A stretch of DNA of 61,623 nucleotides, from IMG/VR virus record IMGVR_UViG_3300030061_004427, positions 1 through 61,623 of that record, one strand, 5' to 3'. Under the pieces are notes generated by a model. That model saw nothing but the letters and a program-made list of their open reading frames with translations, was not told the DNA's origin and searched no databases. The stretch comes from a virus. A program made the translations under genes and the position numbers. Positions 24,373-34,411 of the stretch are shown here, piece after piece. Numbering within the stretch: the first letter of the stretch is position 1; each line of letters begins with the position of its first letter.

Positions 24373-25376
24373 GCGTAATTTTTAAACTCGTCCCAAATTT
24401 TATAAAAACATTTAATGTGTGATCTATCTTCATCACCAAAATCTACAAAACTGGGATCTCCTTTTATATCATGATTCCATTCCTGGAATTCTAAACAAAA
24501 CTGTTTCCTTAATACGTGGTATGCAGAAAGAATAATTTCTTCTGTAAAAAAGTCTGTTGTAGGTGGTTTTGTTTTACATAAAAGTAATAAAGCTTTTTCA
24601 TAGAATGAAAAGAAGTCTTTAAACTCTGAAGGGTGTATTCCCATCACACCACCAATTACCTGATCTTTAATTGCACTATCTTCTTCCGACAACCCATATT
24701 CTTTTTGCAAAAAGGTCTGCAGTGCTTTTACATGGTGTGCATTATACCACAAGTTACCATGTTTAACTCCAATATATTTGTGTTCGTCTATTAAATTGTT
24801 TATACCTTCCCCTATCTTGGGTGTATACATGTTGTCTTTATTATAAGGGTAATAAATCTTCTTGTTAAAGAAATTATTAATCTCTACACCACCCATACTC
24901 TTCGGATTTAAACCCCAATGAGTTATTCCAGAATCTACCCATAAAAAGTTTTCTGTATCATACGGGTTATCTTCAGCTACTTCTTTAACCCAATACATTT
25001 TACGGTGACATAAAATTTCACACCTTGCGTGGAAAAATCCTGGTTCATCGGGATTCTCTTTTTGTTTTTCAAGAGTAACTTTTTGTTGCCATTTTATTAC
25101 TCTTTTCCTATGAGATAAAATCTGCTTTTTAAATTTAAAGTCCCCTAACTCGCTTACTATTAGTTTAAACTTATTTGGGTGGCCTATATGAACCAAGTAG
25201 TCGAAATACTTCTTTAGTTTAGGGTAGCCATCCTTATCACAATAGATTACTGCTGGGCAGCCAAAATTGTAAATGTTTTGGAAAGATGAAAAGTAGTATT
25301 GTTCACGCCAACACCGTCCTCCTAGTTCACCTTCTCGGTCGCCATAATAGATTGCAGTAACTAACGTTGTATTCAT
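24369..25376 (-). CDS. HtrL/YibB-type glycosyltransferase-like protein (paralogue)
   Basis: 335 residues from ATG 25376 (an upstream ATG at 25421 would overlap gene 47 and its promoter). NTTLVTAIYYGDREGELGG, FLWVDSGITHWGLNPKSMGG and FQEWNHDIKGDP correspond to blocks in the gene at 4560, so the two are diverged paralogues. It is one of several sugar-related genes placed between replication genes. Its 3' end overlaps gene 55 by 4 bases. Confidence 0.65.
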   Translation of the reverse strand: MNTTLVTAIYYGDREGELGGRCWREQYYFSSFQNIYNFGCPAVIYCDKDGYPKLKKYFDYLVHIGHPNKFKLIVSELGDFKFKKQILSHRKRVIKWQQKVTLEKQKENPDEPGFFHARCEILCHRKMYWVKEVAEDNPYDTENFLWVDSGITHWGLNPKSMGGVEINNFFNKKIYYPYNKDNMYTPKIGEGINNLIDEHKYIGVKHGNLWYNAHHVKALQTFLQKEYGLSEEDSAIKDQVIGGVMGIHPSEFKDFFSFYEKALLLLCKTKPPTTDFFTEEIILSAYHVLRKQFCLEFQEWNHDIKGDPSFVDFGDEDRSHIKCFYKIWDEFKNYA

Positions 25377-25394
25377 AAGTTTATATGTTATACT
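25367..25394 (+). promoter_or_regulatory. Early-type promoter of gene 47
   Basis: TTGTAT, 16-nt spacer, TATACT, 7 nt to the GTG at 25402. It overlaps the start of the divergent glycosyltransferase gene. Confidence 0.6.
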
Positions 25395-25401
25395 ATTTAC
25401 A

Positions 25402-26463
25402 GTGTCTGATATAGAATTCAAACAATCAAAAATCTGTTGTATATCCGATATTCATTTAGGGGTTCATCAAAATAATAGCAGCTGGCACAAAATACTATTA
25501 GATTGGGCACAATGGCTTAATCAACAGCTAGAAAAAAATAAAATCCAAGATATTATGATCTGTGGGGATTTGTTTCATTATAGAGATGAAATAGCAGTTA
25601 ACAGTCTTCACGTTGCTAATGAATTTTTTGATATACTTCACCAATATAATATTGTAATGATAACTGGAAACCATGACTGCTATTACAAAGATAACAGTTT
25701 AGTCAATTCATTGTCTATTCTTAAAGGTAGACCCAACATAACCATTATTGATCAATGTTACAGTACTACTATTTTTGATAAACATGTAACTTTTTGCCCA
25801 TGGGGTACAAAAATAAACGAAATAAAAATTAAAAGTGATATTATTTTTGGTCATTTTGAACTTTTAAATTTTAAAATGAATAATTTTAAAGTGTGTGATC
25901 ATGGTGACTCACCAGAAAAGATTTTAGAAAAAGGAAACAAAGTTATTTCAGGTCACTTTCATTTACGTGATCGTCGCAAATATAAAGATGGTGAAATTTT
26001 ATATCTGGGCAACCCTTTTGAAATGGATTTTGGTGATGCTGGTAGTACAAAAGGTTGGTATGAACTAGATTTTACAACTCTACAAACAACATTTCATCAA
26101 AACAATATATCCCCTAAGCACATAAAGATACCTTTAAGTGATCTTATTAAACATGACGGAATAACAGACGAATTAAAAAATATAGTTAAAGGTAATATAA
26201 TAAAATTAGTTATTGATAAAAATATACAAGCAGATGACTTGGATATTATTATGGTGTGCTTGAATAATTTAAAACCCTTTTCTATTAACGTTGATTACGA
26301 AATTAATTTTAATAAGTTTTCTGTAGAAGGTGAAGTAGAATACGAATATTCGGGTGTCGACTATGAAACAGCTATCACCGATTTCGTTAGTATGTTAGAT
26401 ATTAACAATAAGAACGACGTTATTCAGTATACGATAGATTTATATAAATCATGCAAGGAATAG
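25402..26463 (+). CDS. 47: gp47-like recombination nuclease subunit (Mre11/SbcD type)
   Basis: 353 residues, GTG start. gp47 with gp46 resects DNA ends for recombination-dependent replication. Metal-binding motifs are in order: SDIHLG near 15-20, GDLFH near 57, TGNHDC near 94, and GHFHLRD near 186. T4 gp47 is 339 residues, so the length fits. A glycosyltransferase gene overlaps its 3' end by 13 bases and separates it from gene 46. Confidence 0.92.
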   Translation: MSDIEFKQSKICCISDIHLGVHQNNSSWHKILLDWAQWLNQQLEKNKIQDIMICGDLFHYRDEIAVNSLHVANEFFDILHQYNIVMITGNHDCYYKDNSLVNSLSILKGRPNITIIDQCYSTTIFDKHVTFCPWGTKINEIKIKSDIIFGHFELLNFKMNNFKVCDHGDSPEKILEKGNKVISGHFHLRDRRKYKDGEILYLGNPFEMDFGDAGSTKGWYELDFTTLQTTFHQNNISPKHIKIPLSDLIKHDGITDELKNIVKGNIIKLVIDKNIQADDLDIIMVCLNNLKPFSINVDYEINFNKFSVEGEVEYEYSGVDYETAITDFVSMLDINNKNDVIQYTIDLYKSCKE

Positions 26464-27218
26464 GTATAGTATTATTTACATTAGGTGGTAAAAACCTTAA
26501 AAGAGCATTACGTGGCTTAACAGACGTTTTAGATAAAACTGTTGTTGTAAATGACGGTAAAAATGAGGTTGTTGACGAAACTAAAATCAGAAAATATATA
26601 AAACCAGTTTTTACTCAGTACCCATCGTCTTGTTATAACATGGGTATTAGGGAACTTTTAAAAGACGATTCAATTGAACACATTTTCATAATGAATGACT
26701 CAATAGAAGTTATAGATGACACATTATTCCAAGATTATATTGATGTATCAAAGAAAACGAACTTAAAAGCTTTATATTTTTGTAGAGACGATGATGACCC
26801 AAGAGGTACCTTTAAAAATGAAAGACTTAAGATAGATGTAGGTATGGAACCCAATAAAATGACCTTAAACATGGGTACATCTGGCTCTTTAGTGTATCTT
26901 CATAAAGATATTTTTAAGAAAGTAGGTTTCTTTGATGAAAGATTTAGAGCTGCTGTTGAATGGTCTGATATGTGTTATAGAATTTCTCAAAAGAATCTTT
27001 CTACCCCATTTCTTTGGTTTCCACACCTTGAATCAGTACAATCTAAAATTATAGTTGCCGAAAATGACGAAATGTACCAAGATAATATCGAGGATAGGAT
27101 TATTAGAGGTATGAAGTTGTTTTATATGAAGTATAAGTGTCAGATTAGTGACTTAATAAACACATACTCTAAAAAAGACGTAATTCAAAAGCTTAAAAAC
27201 AAAGCTAGATCTTCTTAG
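26451..27218 (+). CDS. GT2-like glycosyltransferase between genes 47 and 46
   Basis: 255 residues. GIVLFTLGGKNLKRALRGL and VVVNDGKNE are the GT-A donor site, HIFIMNDSIEV stands in the DxD place, and GSLVYLHKDIFKKVGFFD with FRAAVEWSDMCYRI is the GT2 acceptor-side pattern (W-x-D). The 13-base overlap with gene 47 suggests coupled translation. Inserting a sugar gene between the two subunits of one nuclease is unusual. Confidence 0.7.
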   Translation: MQGIGIVLFTLGGKNLKRALRGLTDVLDKTVVVNDGKNEVVDETKIRKYIKPVFTQYPSSCYNMGIRELLKDDSIEHIFIMNDSIEVIDDTLFQDYIDVSKKTNLKALYFCRDDDDPRGTFKNERLKIDVGMEPNKMTLNMGTSGSLVYLHKDIFKKVGFFDERFRAAVEWSDMCYRISQKNLSTPFLWFPHLESVQSKIIVAENDEMYQDNIEDRIIRGMKLFYMKYKCQISDLINTYSKKDVIQKLKNKARSS

Positions 27219-27241
27219 GAAATTAGTTATAATAATATTCA

Positions 27242-29062
27242 ATGAAGCAAATCTTCTTCGAAGAGGTCTCTATTCAAAACTTTCTTTCTGTTGGTAACGA
27301 GCCAGTAAAAGTACAATTCAATTGTGGGTTTAACATCATTACTGGTTCTAATAAAGACAAAGAAGACAGACGTAACGGGGTAGGTAAAAGTACTATTGCA
27401 GATTCAATTAATTTCGCTATATTCGGATCGACTTTAAGAGAGCTAAAAAAGGAACTTATTCAAAACAACCTTACTAATGAAACTTGCTCTGTAACACTAG
27501 CATTTAAAGTAGTTACACCCCAAGGCTCAAATGATTATACCATTAATAGAACAATTTCACCTTCAAAATGTTACATATATAAAAATGAACAAGATATTAC
27601 TAGAGATTCTATTATTAATACTAACGAATACATAAAAGATCTTATTAATTGTTCTGAAGATGTATTTCAAAACTGTGTTATAATGACAGTAAACAATACA
27701 ATACCTTTTATGGCAAAGAAAAAGGTAGAAAAAAGAAAATTTATTGAGGGTATTTTTAATTTAGAGATTTTTAGTAATATGATTTCTAATCTTCGTAATG
27801 ACTATAATGAAACAAAGAAAGATTTTGACATTGAATCTACTCGTTACGATGAAAACAATACAACACTTGAAAATTTTAAAAAACAAAAAGATAATCTTCT
27901 AGAAGAAAGAAAGAAGAAGGTTACAAAATACAAAAATAGACAAGAAGATAATCAGCGAGCTCTTTTAGATATAAGAAGTAAATTAACTACTATCGAAAAT
28001 GATGTTATAGAACAAAATGAGTTGTTAATAGAAAAGATTGAAAACAAAATACAAGAATTATCTGGTAAAAAAAGTAAAAGACATTCTGCTATTGGGGGCA
28101 TTAAAGGGGTAATTTCACAAAGCCAAATTTTATTGTCTAAAATAGGTACTGATGAAGAAACATGCCCTACTTGTTTAAGGCAAATTGGTGAACATGACGC
28201 GGATCATATAAACAAGGAAAAAGATCTTATTGAAAAAAGTATTAATAAGTCTAATAATGAAATTAATGACATAAATGCAGAAATTGAATCTATAGTTGAA
28301 ACAGAAAACAAACTAACTACAGGTATACGTAGTATCAGAACTAAAATAAAAGGCATAAACGACGAAATAGCTGATCAAAAAGTATTAAAACAAAAAGCAA
28401 AGCAACTATTAGAATGGCAATCACAACTTAAACTTGATATTAAAGAACTAAAATCAGGTGACTCAAATTTAGATAGTGTAATCGACGACTACTTTAAAAA
28501 AGTAAAAAATATAAAAGATAAACTTGATACGGTAAAGAATAAAATTAATATGCTTGACGTTGTAAAGTACGTTGTATCAGAAGAAGGTGTTAAATCGTAT
28601 ATAGTTAAAAAGATACTCACTGTGTTTAATCAAAAGCTTGCTTATTATCTTAAAAAAATGGATAGTAATTGTATTTGTATTTTTAACGAATATTTCGAAG
28701 AACAAATTATAAATGAAAAAAATAAAATCTGTTCATATTTTAACTTTAGTGGAGCTGAACGAAAAAATATTGATTTGGCTTGCTTATTTGCATTTATGGA
28801 CATAAGAAGGCTTCAAGGTGACGTTGCTTTTAATTTTAGTATGTATGATGAGCTCTTTGATAGTAGTTTAGATGAGAAAGGAGTCGATTTAGTTACTACT
28901 ATATTAAGAGAACGAGTAGAAAAGTATAATGAATGTGTATATGTTATCAGTCATCGAAAAGAAAGTGTAAAAGCAGCAACAGGTGAAGTGATCTATTTAG
29001 AAAAGACAAACGGCATAACACGAAAAGTAGAATATCGAGAAATTGATAAAGATTTACAATGA
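27242..29062 (+). CDS. 46: gp46-like recombination ATPase subunit (Rad50/SbcC type)
   Basis: 606 residues (T4 gp46 is 560). Walker A is NGVGKST near residues 44-50. Long coiled-coil arms run about 180-300 and 320-440, joined by a zinc hook CPTC near 307. The signature region is FSGAERKNIDLAC near 500 and Walker B MYDELFDSSLDEKG near 537. A TATAAT lies 8 nt before the ATG, but a matching -35 is weak. Confidence 0.92.
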   Translation: MKQIFFEEVSIQNFLSVGNEPVKVQFNCGFNIITGSNKDKEDRRNGVGKSTIADSINFAIFGSTLRELKKELIQNNLTNETCSVTLAFKVVTPQGSNDYTINRTISPSKCYIYKNEQDITRDSIINTNEYIKDLINCSEDVFQNCVIMTVNNTIPFMAKKKVEKRKFIEGIFNLEIFSNMISNLRNDYNETKKDFDIESTRYDENNTTLENFKKQKDNLLEERKKKVTKYKNRQEDNQRALLDIRSKLTTIENDVIEQNELLIEKIENKIQELSGKKSKRHSAIGGIKGVISQSQILLSKIGTDEETCPTCLRQIGEHDADHINKEKDLIEKSINKSNNEINDINAEIESIVETENKLTTGIRSIRTKIKGINDEIADQKVLKQKAKQLLEWQSQLKLDIKELKSGDSNLDSVIDDYFKKVKNIKDKLDTVKNKINMLDVVKYVVSEEGVKSYIVKKILTVFNQKLAYYLKKMDSNCICIFNEYFEEQIINEKNKICSYFNFSGAERKNIDLACLFAFMDIRRLQGDVAFNFSMYDELFDSSLDEKGVDLVTTILRERVEKYNECVYVISHRKESVKAATGEVIYLEKTNGITRKVEYREIDKDLQ

Positions 29063-29078
29063 AGTAAATATATCAACA

Positions 29079-30329
29079 ATGTTTCAAGTACCATTTCAAG
29101 CCAAACCTTTCGGGAATACTAACCCATTTCAAAATAATTTTGCTGTAGGTGGAGGTAAGCCACACGGTATAAATGAAAAGCCTACACCTGCTTCACTAGG
29201 AGGAACATCACCAGAATCCATACCACGATTTATGAATTATGTGGCTGATTATGGTGGTTGTGGTTATTGGAGAGTTATATGGCCTGAATATCTTTTAAAT
29301 GCTAGTGGTAAGTGTATGGTACACACCTCAACTTGTATGACTTTGGACCCACAACACTATAGACATTGTAAAGCACTAAAAATTCAAAGACAGGCATCTC
29401 CAGATCATTATAGATTTACCAAACACTTAAAAGAAGTATCAAAAGAACATGGTTTTAAATTAATTTACGAAATTGACGATATACCTTTTAGAGAAGACAT
29501 ACCAGATTATAACAAATACAAATTTGCTTTTACAGACGATGAAGTAAGAGAGAATATTCAAAAAATTATGGAGTTGTGTGATGAAATGACAGTTACTTGC
29601 AACTTCATGAAAGAGTATTTCACAGAAAAACTGGGTGGTAAATTACCTATTACTGTTATACCAAATTGTGTGCCTAAATTCTGGATGGGTAATTACTATA
29701 ATAGAGATAAAGTTGAGCGAGATTATGAAAAATACAAACGGAAACCAAGAGTTATTTGGTCTGGATCGGGTGCTCATATAGATGTAGATAGAAGAGTAAA
29801 AGGTAAAGATGATTTTCATCATATAAATGACGCAGTTAAGAAAACAATAAACGACTTTCAGTGGGTATTTACGGGTGCAGTGCCTCGTGAACTAGTTCAT
29901 CTTGTTGAAAATGGTAAAATAGAATTCCATCAATGGTCAGAACTTTTTAATTACCCAGAAAAAATATATACCCTTAACGGTAATATGATGATAGCTCCTT
30001 TAGTTGATAATAATTTTAACAAATCAAAAAGCGATTTAAAATATTTAGAAGCTAGTTGTTACGGCTTACCTATTGCTTGTCAAGATATTTGCACATATGA
30101 AAATGCTCCAATAAAGTTTAACACGGGTGATGAAATGGTTGATCAAATAAAAACCGTATTAAAGGATGAGAGACGCTTTATAAAAGAATCTGTAACTGGT
30201 AGAAATTTTGCCGAATCGAGATTTTTGGAAAAAGAAGAAAATATTGGAAAGTTTTTTGAATCATATATGTTCCCATATGGGTCACCACAACGTAAATTTT
30301 TAAACACTTTAGATATTAATAAAACATAA
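29079..30329 (+). CDS. GT4-like glycosyltransferase
   Basis: 416 residues from ATG 29079; the frame is open to a TTG at 29043 inside gene 46. The first 50 residues are Pro/Gly/Asn-rich. GGCGYWRVIWP, LIYEIDDIPFRED, TVIPNCVPKFW, RVIWSGSGAHID and DLKYLEASCYGLPIACQDI are the ordered blocks of a GT-B enzyme, the last being the donor-binding E-x7-E region (here E...C). Acceptor unknown. Confidence 0.72.
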   Translation: MFQVPFQAKPFGNTNPFQNNFAVGGGKPHGINEKPTPASLGGTSPESIPRFMNYVADYGGCGYWRVIWPEYLLNASGKCMVHTSTCMTLDPQHYRHCKALKIQRQASPDHYRFTKHLKEVSKEHGFKLIYEIDDIPFREDIPDYNKYKFAFTDDEVRENIQKIMELCDEMTVTCNFMKEYFTEKLGGKLPITVIPNCVPKFWMGNYYNRDKVERDYEKYKRKPRVIWSGSGAHIDVDRRVKGKDDFHHINDAVKKTINDFQWVFTGAVPRELVHLVENGKIEFHQWSELFNYPEKIYTLNGNMMIAPLVDNNFNKSKSDLKYLEASCYGLPIACQDICTYENAPIKFNTGDEMVDQIKTVLKDERRFIKESVTGRNFAESRFLEKEENIGKFFESYMFPYGSPQRKFLNTLDINKT

Positions 30330-30900
30330 TAGTCTTCATTTCATCAGACATGTAATTTAATGTTAACGGGTATTCTCCGGCATCGAGATCTTGAGGAACA
30401 ATAACCATTTTATGTTTTGATTTTATTGATTTTATCTTTTGTGTCAATCCTTGCTTTAGTTCGTCTGATTGATTATGTTGATATACATCTTTACAAAGCA
30501 ATAAATCGAACTCATCATCACTTTCAAATTTAAAAAGATCACTACATATAAACTTTTTTGTGGGGGATGATAATTTTTCTATATTTGATTCTATTACAAT
30601 TTGTGAACCATCAATACCTGTATAATCAAGTTCACTAAATGTGTTGGAAAACGGTAACCATTGCATTGCACCACAACCAATATCTATTAAACTTTTTATT
30701 TCATTCTTTATTACAAAATCATCAAATATTTTTATTAATTCCTCGTTGTGTTCTAATAAACTACCAGCTCCTGAACCTTGTCCACCATAGCCCCCGTTTT
30801 TATAAATTTCATCCCATTGTTCTGCTGTTAATCGGGTATGGTCATATTTGGGAAACAAATATGTTTCAAACCATTCTTGTACTTCTTTACTGTTGCTCAT
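30316..30900 (-). CDS. SAM-dependent methyltransferase
   Basis: 194 residues, class I fold. Motif I is LIDIGCGAMQWLPF near residue 72, the acidic end of strand 2 is YTGIDGSQ near 93, and motif IV is FDLLLCKDVYQH near 133. Probably modifies a small molecule or sugar, since no DNA-methylase NPPY-type motif is present. It overlaps the GT32-like gene by 14 bases, which suggests a shared glycan substrate. Confidence 0.75.
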   Translation of the reverse strand: MSNSKEVQEWFETYLFPKYDHTRLTAEQWDEIYKNGGYGGQGSGAGSLLEHNEELIKIFDDFVIKNEIKSLIDIGCGAMQWLPFSNTFSELDYTGIDGSQIVIESNIEKLSSPTKKFICSDLFKFESDDEFDLLLCKDVYQHNQSDELKQGLTQKIKSIKSKHKMVIVPQDLDAGEYPLTLNYMSDEMKTIMFY

Positions 30901-31789
30901 ATATCCAGTGTTTTGTTAAATCAGACCAGTGGTGTGTATCGAAATTTTTATAGAATTCTTTCCTGTATTGATAAAACAATTCTTGGTTGAAATAAGTTAT
31001 AGGTTCTTCTTTAAGTAAAAGATCTGGATCTAGTTCGTAACCATCTAAATTACCGGCGCTGATACAAAATGTTGAAGTAAAACACCAAGGTACTTCTTTC
31101 TTGGTGGTAGTATGTTTACATTCATACAATGCAGATCTAATATCTTCTTCCATCATCCTCCAGTTAAGACCGTTACCTTCTTTTTTTCGATCATACCCGG
31201 TAAAACCAAAAAGTGTATTGAAGACGGTTTTACTCCAAGTTATTGACCCTAATATTAATATTTTATTTTTCGTATCTTCGTAATTTAACGATTGATTACC
31301 TAATTGCGTTCTCTCTTCAATATTATCTTTTATAGCTTGTTTAAATATTGGGTTTTTTGGTGCCGTGCCCATTAAACAATGAGCAAAACCAAAATCTTCA
31401 TGCGTTGGTAAAATGAATTTTATATCTTCGGTAATAAAATCATCAAAAGATATATTACAATATCTATCCAAATCGTGATACACCCCACCTTCATTGTAAA
31501 GTTTTATTAATCTCCATAAATCTGTTTTTTCTACAACATGCGTATATTTTATATCATTATAATCTTTAGACGATAAATTTTCTTTAAGATAATCTTCCAC
31601 ATCTTGATCATCACTAATAACTACATCCCACTCCGGATTTAAATCAATCATTTTTCTTAACCCATTTGTTATCATAGGGTGATTGTTATCCTTTATGTTT
31701 TTATCTTTCCATGTAAAGTTAATTATTTTAGGTATTGTATCTAGATCTTCTAATAAGAAATCATTCACAACTTTATTTACTTGAATCAT
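30887..31789 (-). CDS. GT32-type glycosyltransferase (DXD sugar-binding)
   Basis: 300 residues. IPKIINFTWKDK at the start, EKTDLWRLIKLYNEGGVYHD near 123-142 and the LDRY that follows form the Gly_transf_sug (Och1/capsular sugar) signature with the D-x-D. It is divergent from gene 43 and translationally coupled to the methyltransferase. Confidence 0.82.
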   Translation of the reverse strand: MIQVNKVVNDFLLEDLDTIPKIINFTWKDKNIKDNNHPMITNGLRKMIDLNPEWDVVISDDQDVEDYLKENLSSKDYNDIKYTHVVEKTDLWRLIKLYNEGGVYHDLDRYCNISFDDFITEDIKFILPTHEDFGFAHCLMGTAPKNPIFKQAIKDNIEERTQLGNQSLNYEDTKNKILILGSITWSKTVFNTLFGFTGYDRKKEGNGLNWRMMEEDIRSALYECKHTTTKKEVPWCFTSTFCISAGNLDGYELDPDLLLKEEPITYFNQELFYQYRKEFYKNFDTHHWSDLTKHWIYEQQ

Positions 31790-31808
31790 TCGCAGATTAA
31801 ACTATAAT
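31781..31808 (+). promoter_or_regulatory. Early-type promoter of gene 43
   Basis: TTGAAT, 16-nt spacer, TATAAT, 8 nt to ATG 31817. Confidence 0.72.
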
Positions 31809-31816
31809 AAATCTGT

Positions 31817-34411
31817 ATGTATAGGAACGTAGTTTATGAACCGTCTTTAGAGCAAATGAGACTTTACACTTGGGATGAAGACGGTAACAGAATAGAAGTT
31901 TTACAAAGCTATAGTCCATATCTTTATATTGAACCTAAAGACAAAAGGCATTCGAACGCAACATCAATTTATGATACACCTTTAAGAAAAATGGTGTTTA
32001 GAAGAGAGTCTGAAAGAAGACATTTCATTAGAAACAATGGAATAAAAAGACTCTTTGAAAATTTACCAATTAAACAACAGTTTTTATTAGATAATTTTTG
32101 GCAAGTAAACGAAACAGATGATTTTACTAAGCATCCAATTAAAATGCTTTTATTGGACATTGAGACTTATTCACCAGATGGGTTTCCAAATATTGAAAGT
32201 GCAAATCATGCAATCAATGTTATTACAGTTTATGATAATTTAGAGAAAAAATTTTATACTTGGGGTACAAAAGAATATAATGGTAAAGGTAGAGATGATG
32301 TAAAATATACCTATTGTGAAACCGAAAGGGTATTGTTTGCAAAATTTTTAGATTATCTCGAACAAGATTATCCAGATATTTTAAGTGGTTGGAACTCTGA
32401 GTTCTTTGATATTCCATATATTGTAAAACGTTGTGAACGAATAATGGGTGAAGAGCAAATGAAAAGACTTTCACCTGTAAAGAACGTTTATTATAGAAGT
32501 TTACAAGGTGCTTTTGGTAGACAGCAAATTAGATGGTATATTGAAGGTATAGCTTTATTAGATTATTTGGACATTTATAAAAAGTTTGCACCATTACGTG
32601 AATCATATAAGCTTGATGCAATTGGTGAACTTGAGTTAAATCAACGTAAGGTAGATTTCCAAGGAATGGACTTGGCAACGTTGTCTGATGTAGATTGGGA
32701 TAAGTTTATTGATTACAATATTCAGGATGTTAATCTGCTTGTAAGACTAGAAGAAAAGCTTCAATATTTGGGGTTAATAAGAATGTTAGCTTATGTTGGT
32801 TGTGTAACTTTTGATGCAGCAATGGGAGCATTATCTGTAATCAATGGTGCTTTTTGTATTCGTGCAAGACATAACCAACATATAATTCCTACTTTTATAC
32901 GAGGTGAAGATACTGGTAAGAACCCAGGTGCATATGTGGGGGAACCACAACAAGGATTTCAAAACTACATATTATCTTTTGATGCAAACAGTCTATACCC
33001 AAATGTGATGATATCTTTGAACTTATCACCCGAGACAAAGATTGGTAAAATTTTACAAAAAGATGACAAAGAAGTGGTCATGGAAATGGTAAGTGGTAAA
33101 GTAAAAGAATTTACAATACCAATGTTTGCTAAAATGATAAAAGATTACAAGCTTACAATATCAAAAGCAAACGTAGTATTTCATCAACAAAAGAAAGGAA
33201 TAATACCTGAGATTGTTGATTATTATTATCAAAAACGTAAAGGGTTTAAAGATGAGTATAATGAGTTAAGGAAGAAACATTCAAAGATGAAGAAAAAAGA
33301 TCCTGATTATGAAAAAATTGGGATTGAAGCTCAAAGAGCTGGAACAAAACAATTAACGGTTAAAATTTTGATTAACTCGATATATGGTTATTTTGGTAAC
33401 AAAAATGCTCCTATTGGTGATGATGATATTGCATCATCTGTAACATTAAGCGGTCAAGCAGTAATCAAACAAAGCAATATAATTATTAGAGACTTTATTA
33501 AACTTAAAACGGGGTTAACAGATGATGATCTAAAGAAAAAGGACCCAATCATTTATAATGATACAGATTCATCATATGCATCAATTGAATTGTTAATAAA
33601 ACATTTAGGGCTTAATTTTAAAAATGAAAGCGGTGAAGTACACCAAGATATATATACGTTGGAAGATGAATTAGTAGAGTATCTTAATAAACAAATAATG
33701 ATATGGGGTAAGAAAACTTTCAATAGTAAAGATTGTAGGTTTGTATTTAAACGTGAGTGTATTGCTGAAGTTGGGGTGTTCTTACAAAAGAAACGATATG
33801 TAATGAACATACTTGATGATGAAGGTGCTAAGATAAACAAAACAAAATATACTGGGGTAGAGGTAGTTAGAACGACATTGCCTAATTCATTAAAACCTCA
33901 TATGAAAAACGTTATTGAAACAATGCTTAGTACGCAAGACTATCAAAAGACGAATGAAGCTATGAAAGTGGTTCATGAAAAATTTAAAGATCTACCTATT
34001 ACAGATATTGCAAGTGTTATGGGGTTAAAAGGTTATGAAAAGTATGCTGGTCAATGTGATAATATGAAGACGGTTAAGGGTATGCCAATACATTGTAAAG
34101 CAAGTTACTTTTATAATCAATTATTAAAATTGCATAAACTTGATAAAAAATATGAAACGATAGGATCAGGAGATAAGGTTAGATTCTTTTATGTAAAAAA
34201 ACCAAACAAGTATAATGTTGATTCAATTGCATACAAATATGAGTGGCCAGAAGAATTTGACGCATTTTTTAAACCTGATTATGATAAAATTTATCAAAAG
34301 CTAATTTTTGCTCCTATCGAACGGTTTTATAACGCAGTAAATTGGAAATGTTATTTACCTAACCAAGCAGTTCAGTGTGATTTGTTTAGTCTTTTAGCAG
34401 AAAATGAGTAA
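31817..34411 (+). CDS. 43: gp43-like family B DNA polymerase
   Basis: 864 residues (T4 gp43 is 898), apparently intact. The 3'-5' exonuclease Exo I motif is LLLDIETYSP at 111-120. Polymerase motif A is SFDANSLYPNVM near 387-398, motif B region KILINSIYGYFGN near 516, and motif C YNDTDSSY near 580. The end QCDLFSLLAENE is hydrophobic and acidic, in the place of the T4 clamp-binding tail. A GT60-like gene overlaps its last 8 bases. Confidence 0.96.
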   Translation: MYRNVVYEPSLEQMRLYTWDEDGNRIEVLQSYSPYLYIEPKDKRHSNATSIYDTPLRKMVFRRESERRHFIRNNGIKRLFENLPIKQQFLLDNFWQVNETDDFTKHPIKMLLLDIETYSPDGFPNIESANHAINVITVYDNLEKKFYTWGTKEYNGKGRDDVKYTYCETERVLFAKFLDYLEQDYPDILSGWNSEFFDIPYIVKRCERIMGEEQMKRLSPVKNVYYRSLQGAFGRQQIRWYIEGIALLDYLDIYKKFAPLRESYKLDAIGELELNQRKVDFQGMDLATLSDVDWDKFIDYNIQDVNLLVRLEEKLQYLGLIRMLAYVGCVTFDAAMGALSVINGAFCIRARHNQHIIPTFIRGEDTGKNPGAYVGEPQQGFQNYILSFDANSLYPNVMISLNLSPETKIGKILQKDDKEVVMEMVSGKVKEFTIPMFAKMIKDYKLTISKANVVFHQQKKGIIPEIVDYYYQKRKGFKDEYNELRKKHSKMKKKDPDYEKIGIEAQRAGTKQLTVKILINSIYGYFGNKNAPIGDDDIASSVTLSGQAVIKQSNIIIRDFIKLKTGLTDDDLKKKDPIIYNDTDSSYASIELLIKHLGLNFKNESGEVHQDIYTLEDELVEYLNKQIMIWGKKTFNSKDCRFVFKRECIAEVGVFLQKKRYVMNILDDEGAKINKTKYTGVEVVRTTLPNSLKPHMKNVIETMLSTQDYQKTNEAMKVVHEKFKDLPITDIASVMGLKGYEKYAGQCDNMKTVKGMPIHCKASYFYNQLLKLHKLDKKYETIGSGDKVRFFYVKKPNKYNVDSIAYKYEWPEEFDAFFKPDYDKIYQKLIFAPIERFYNAVNWKCYLPNQAVQCDLFSLLAENE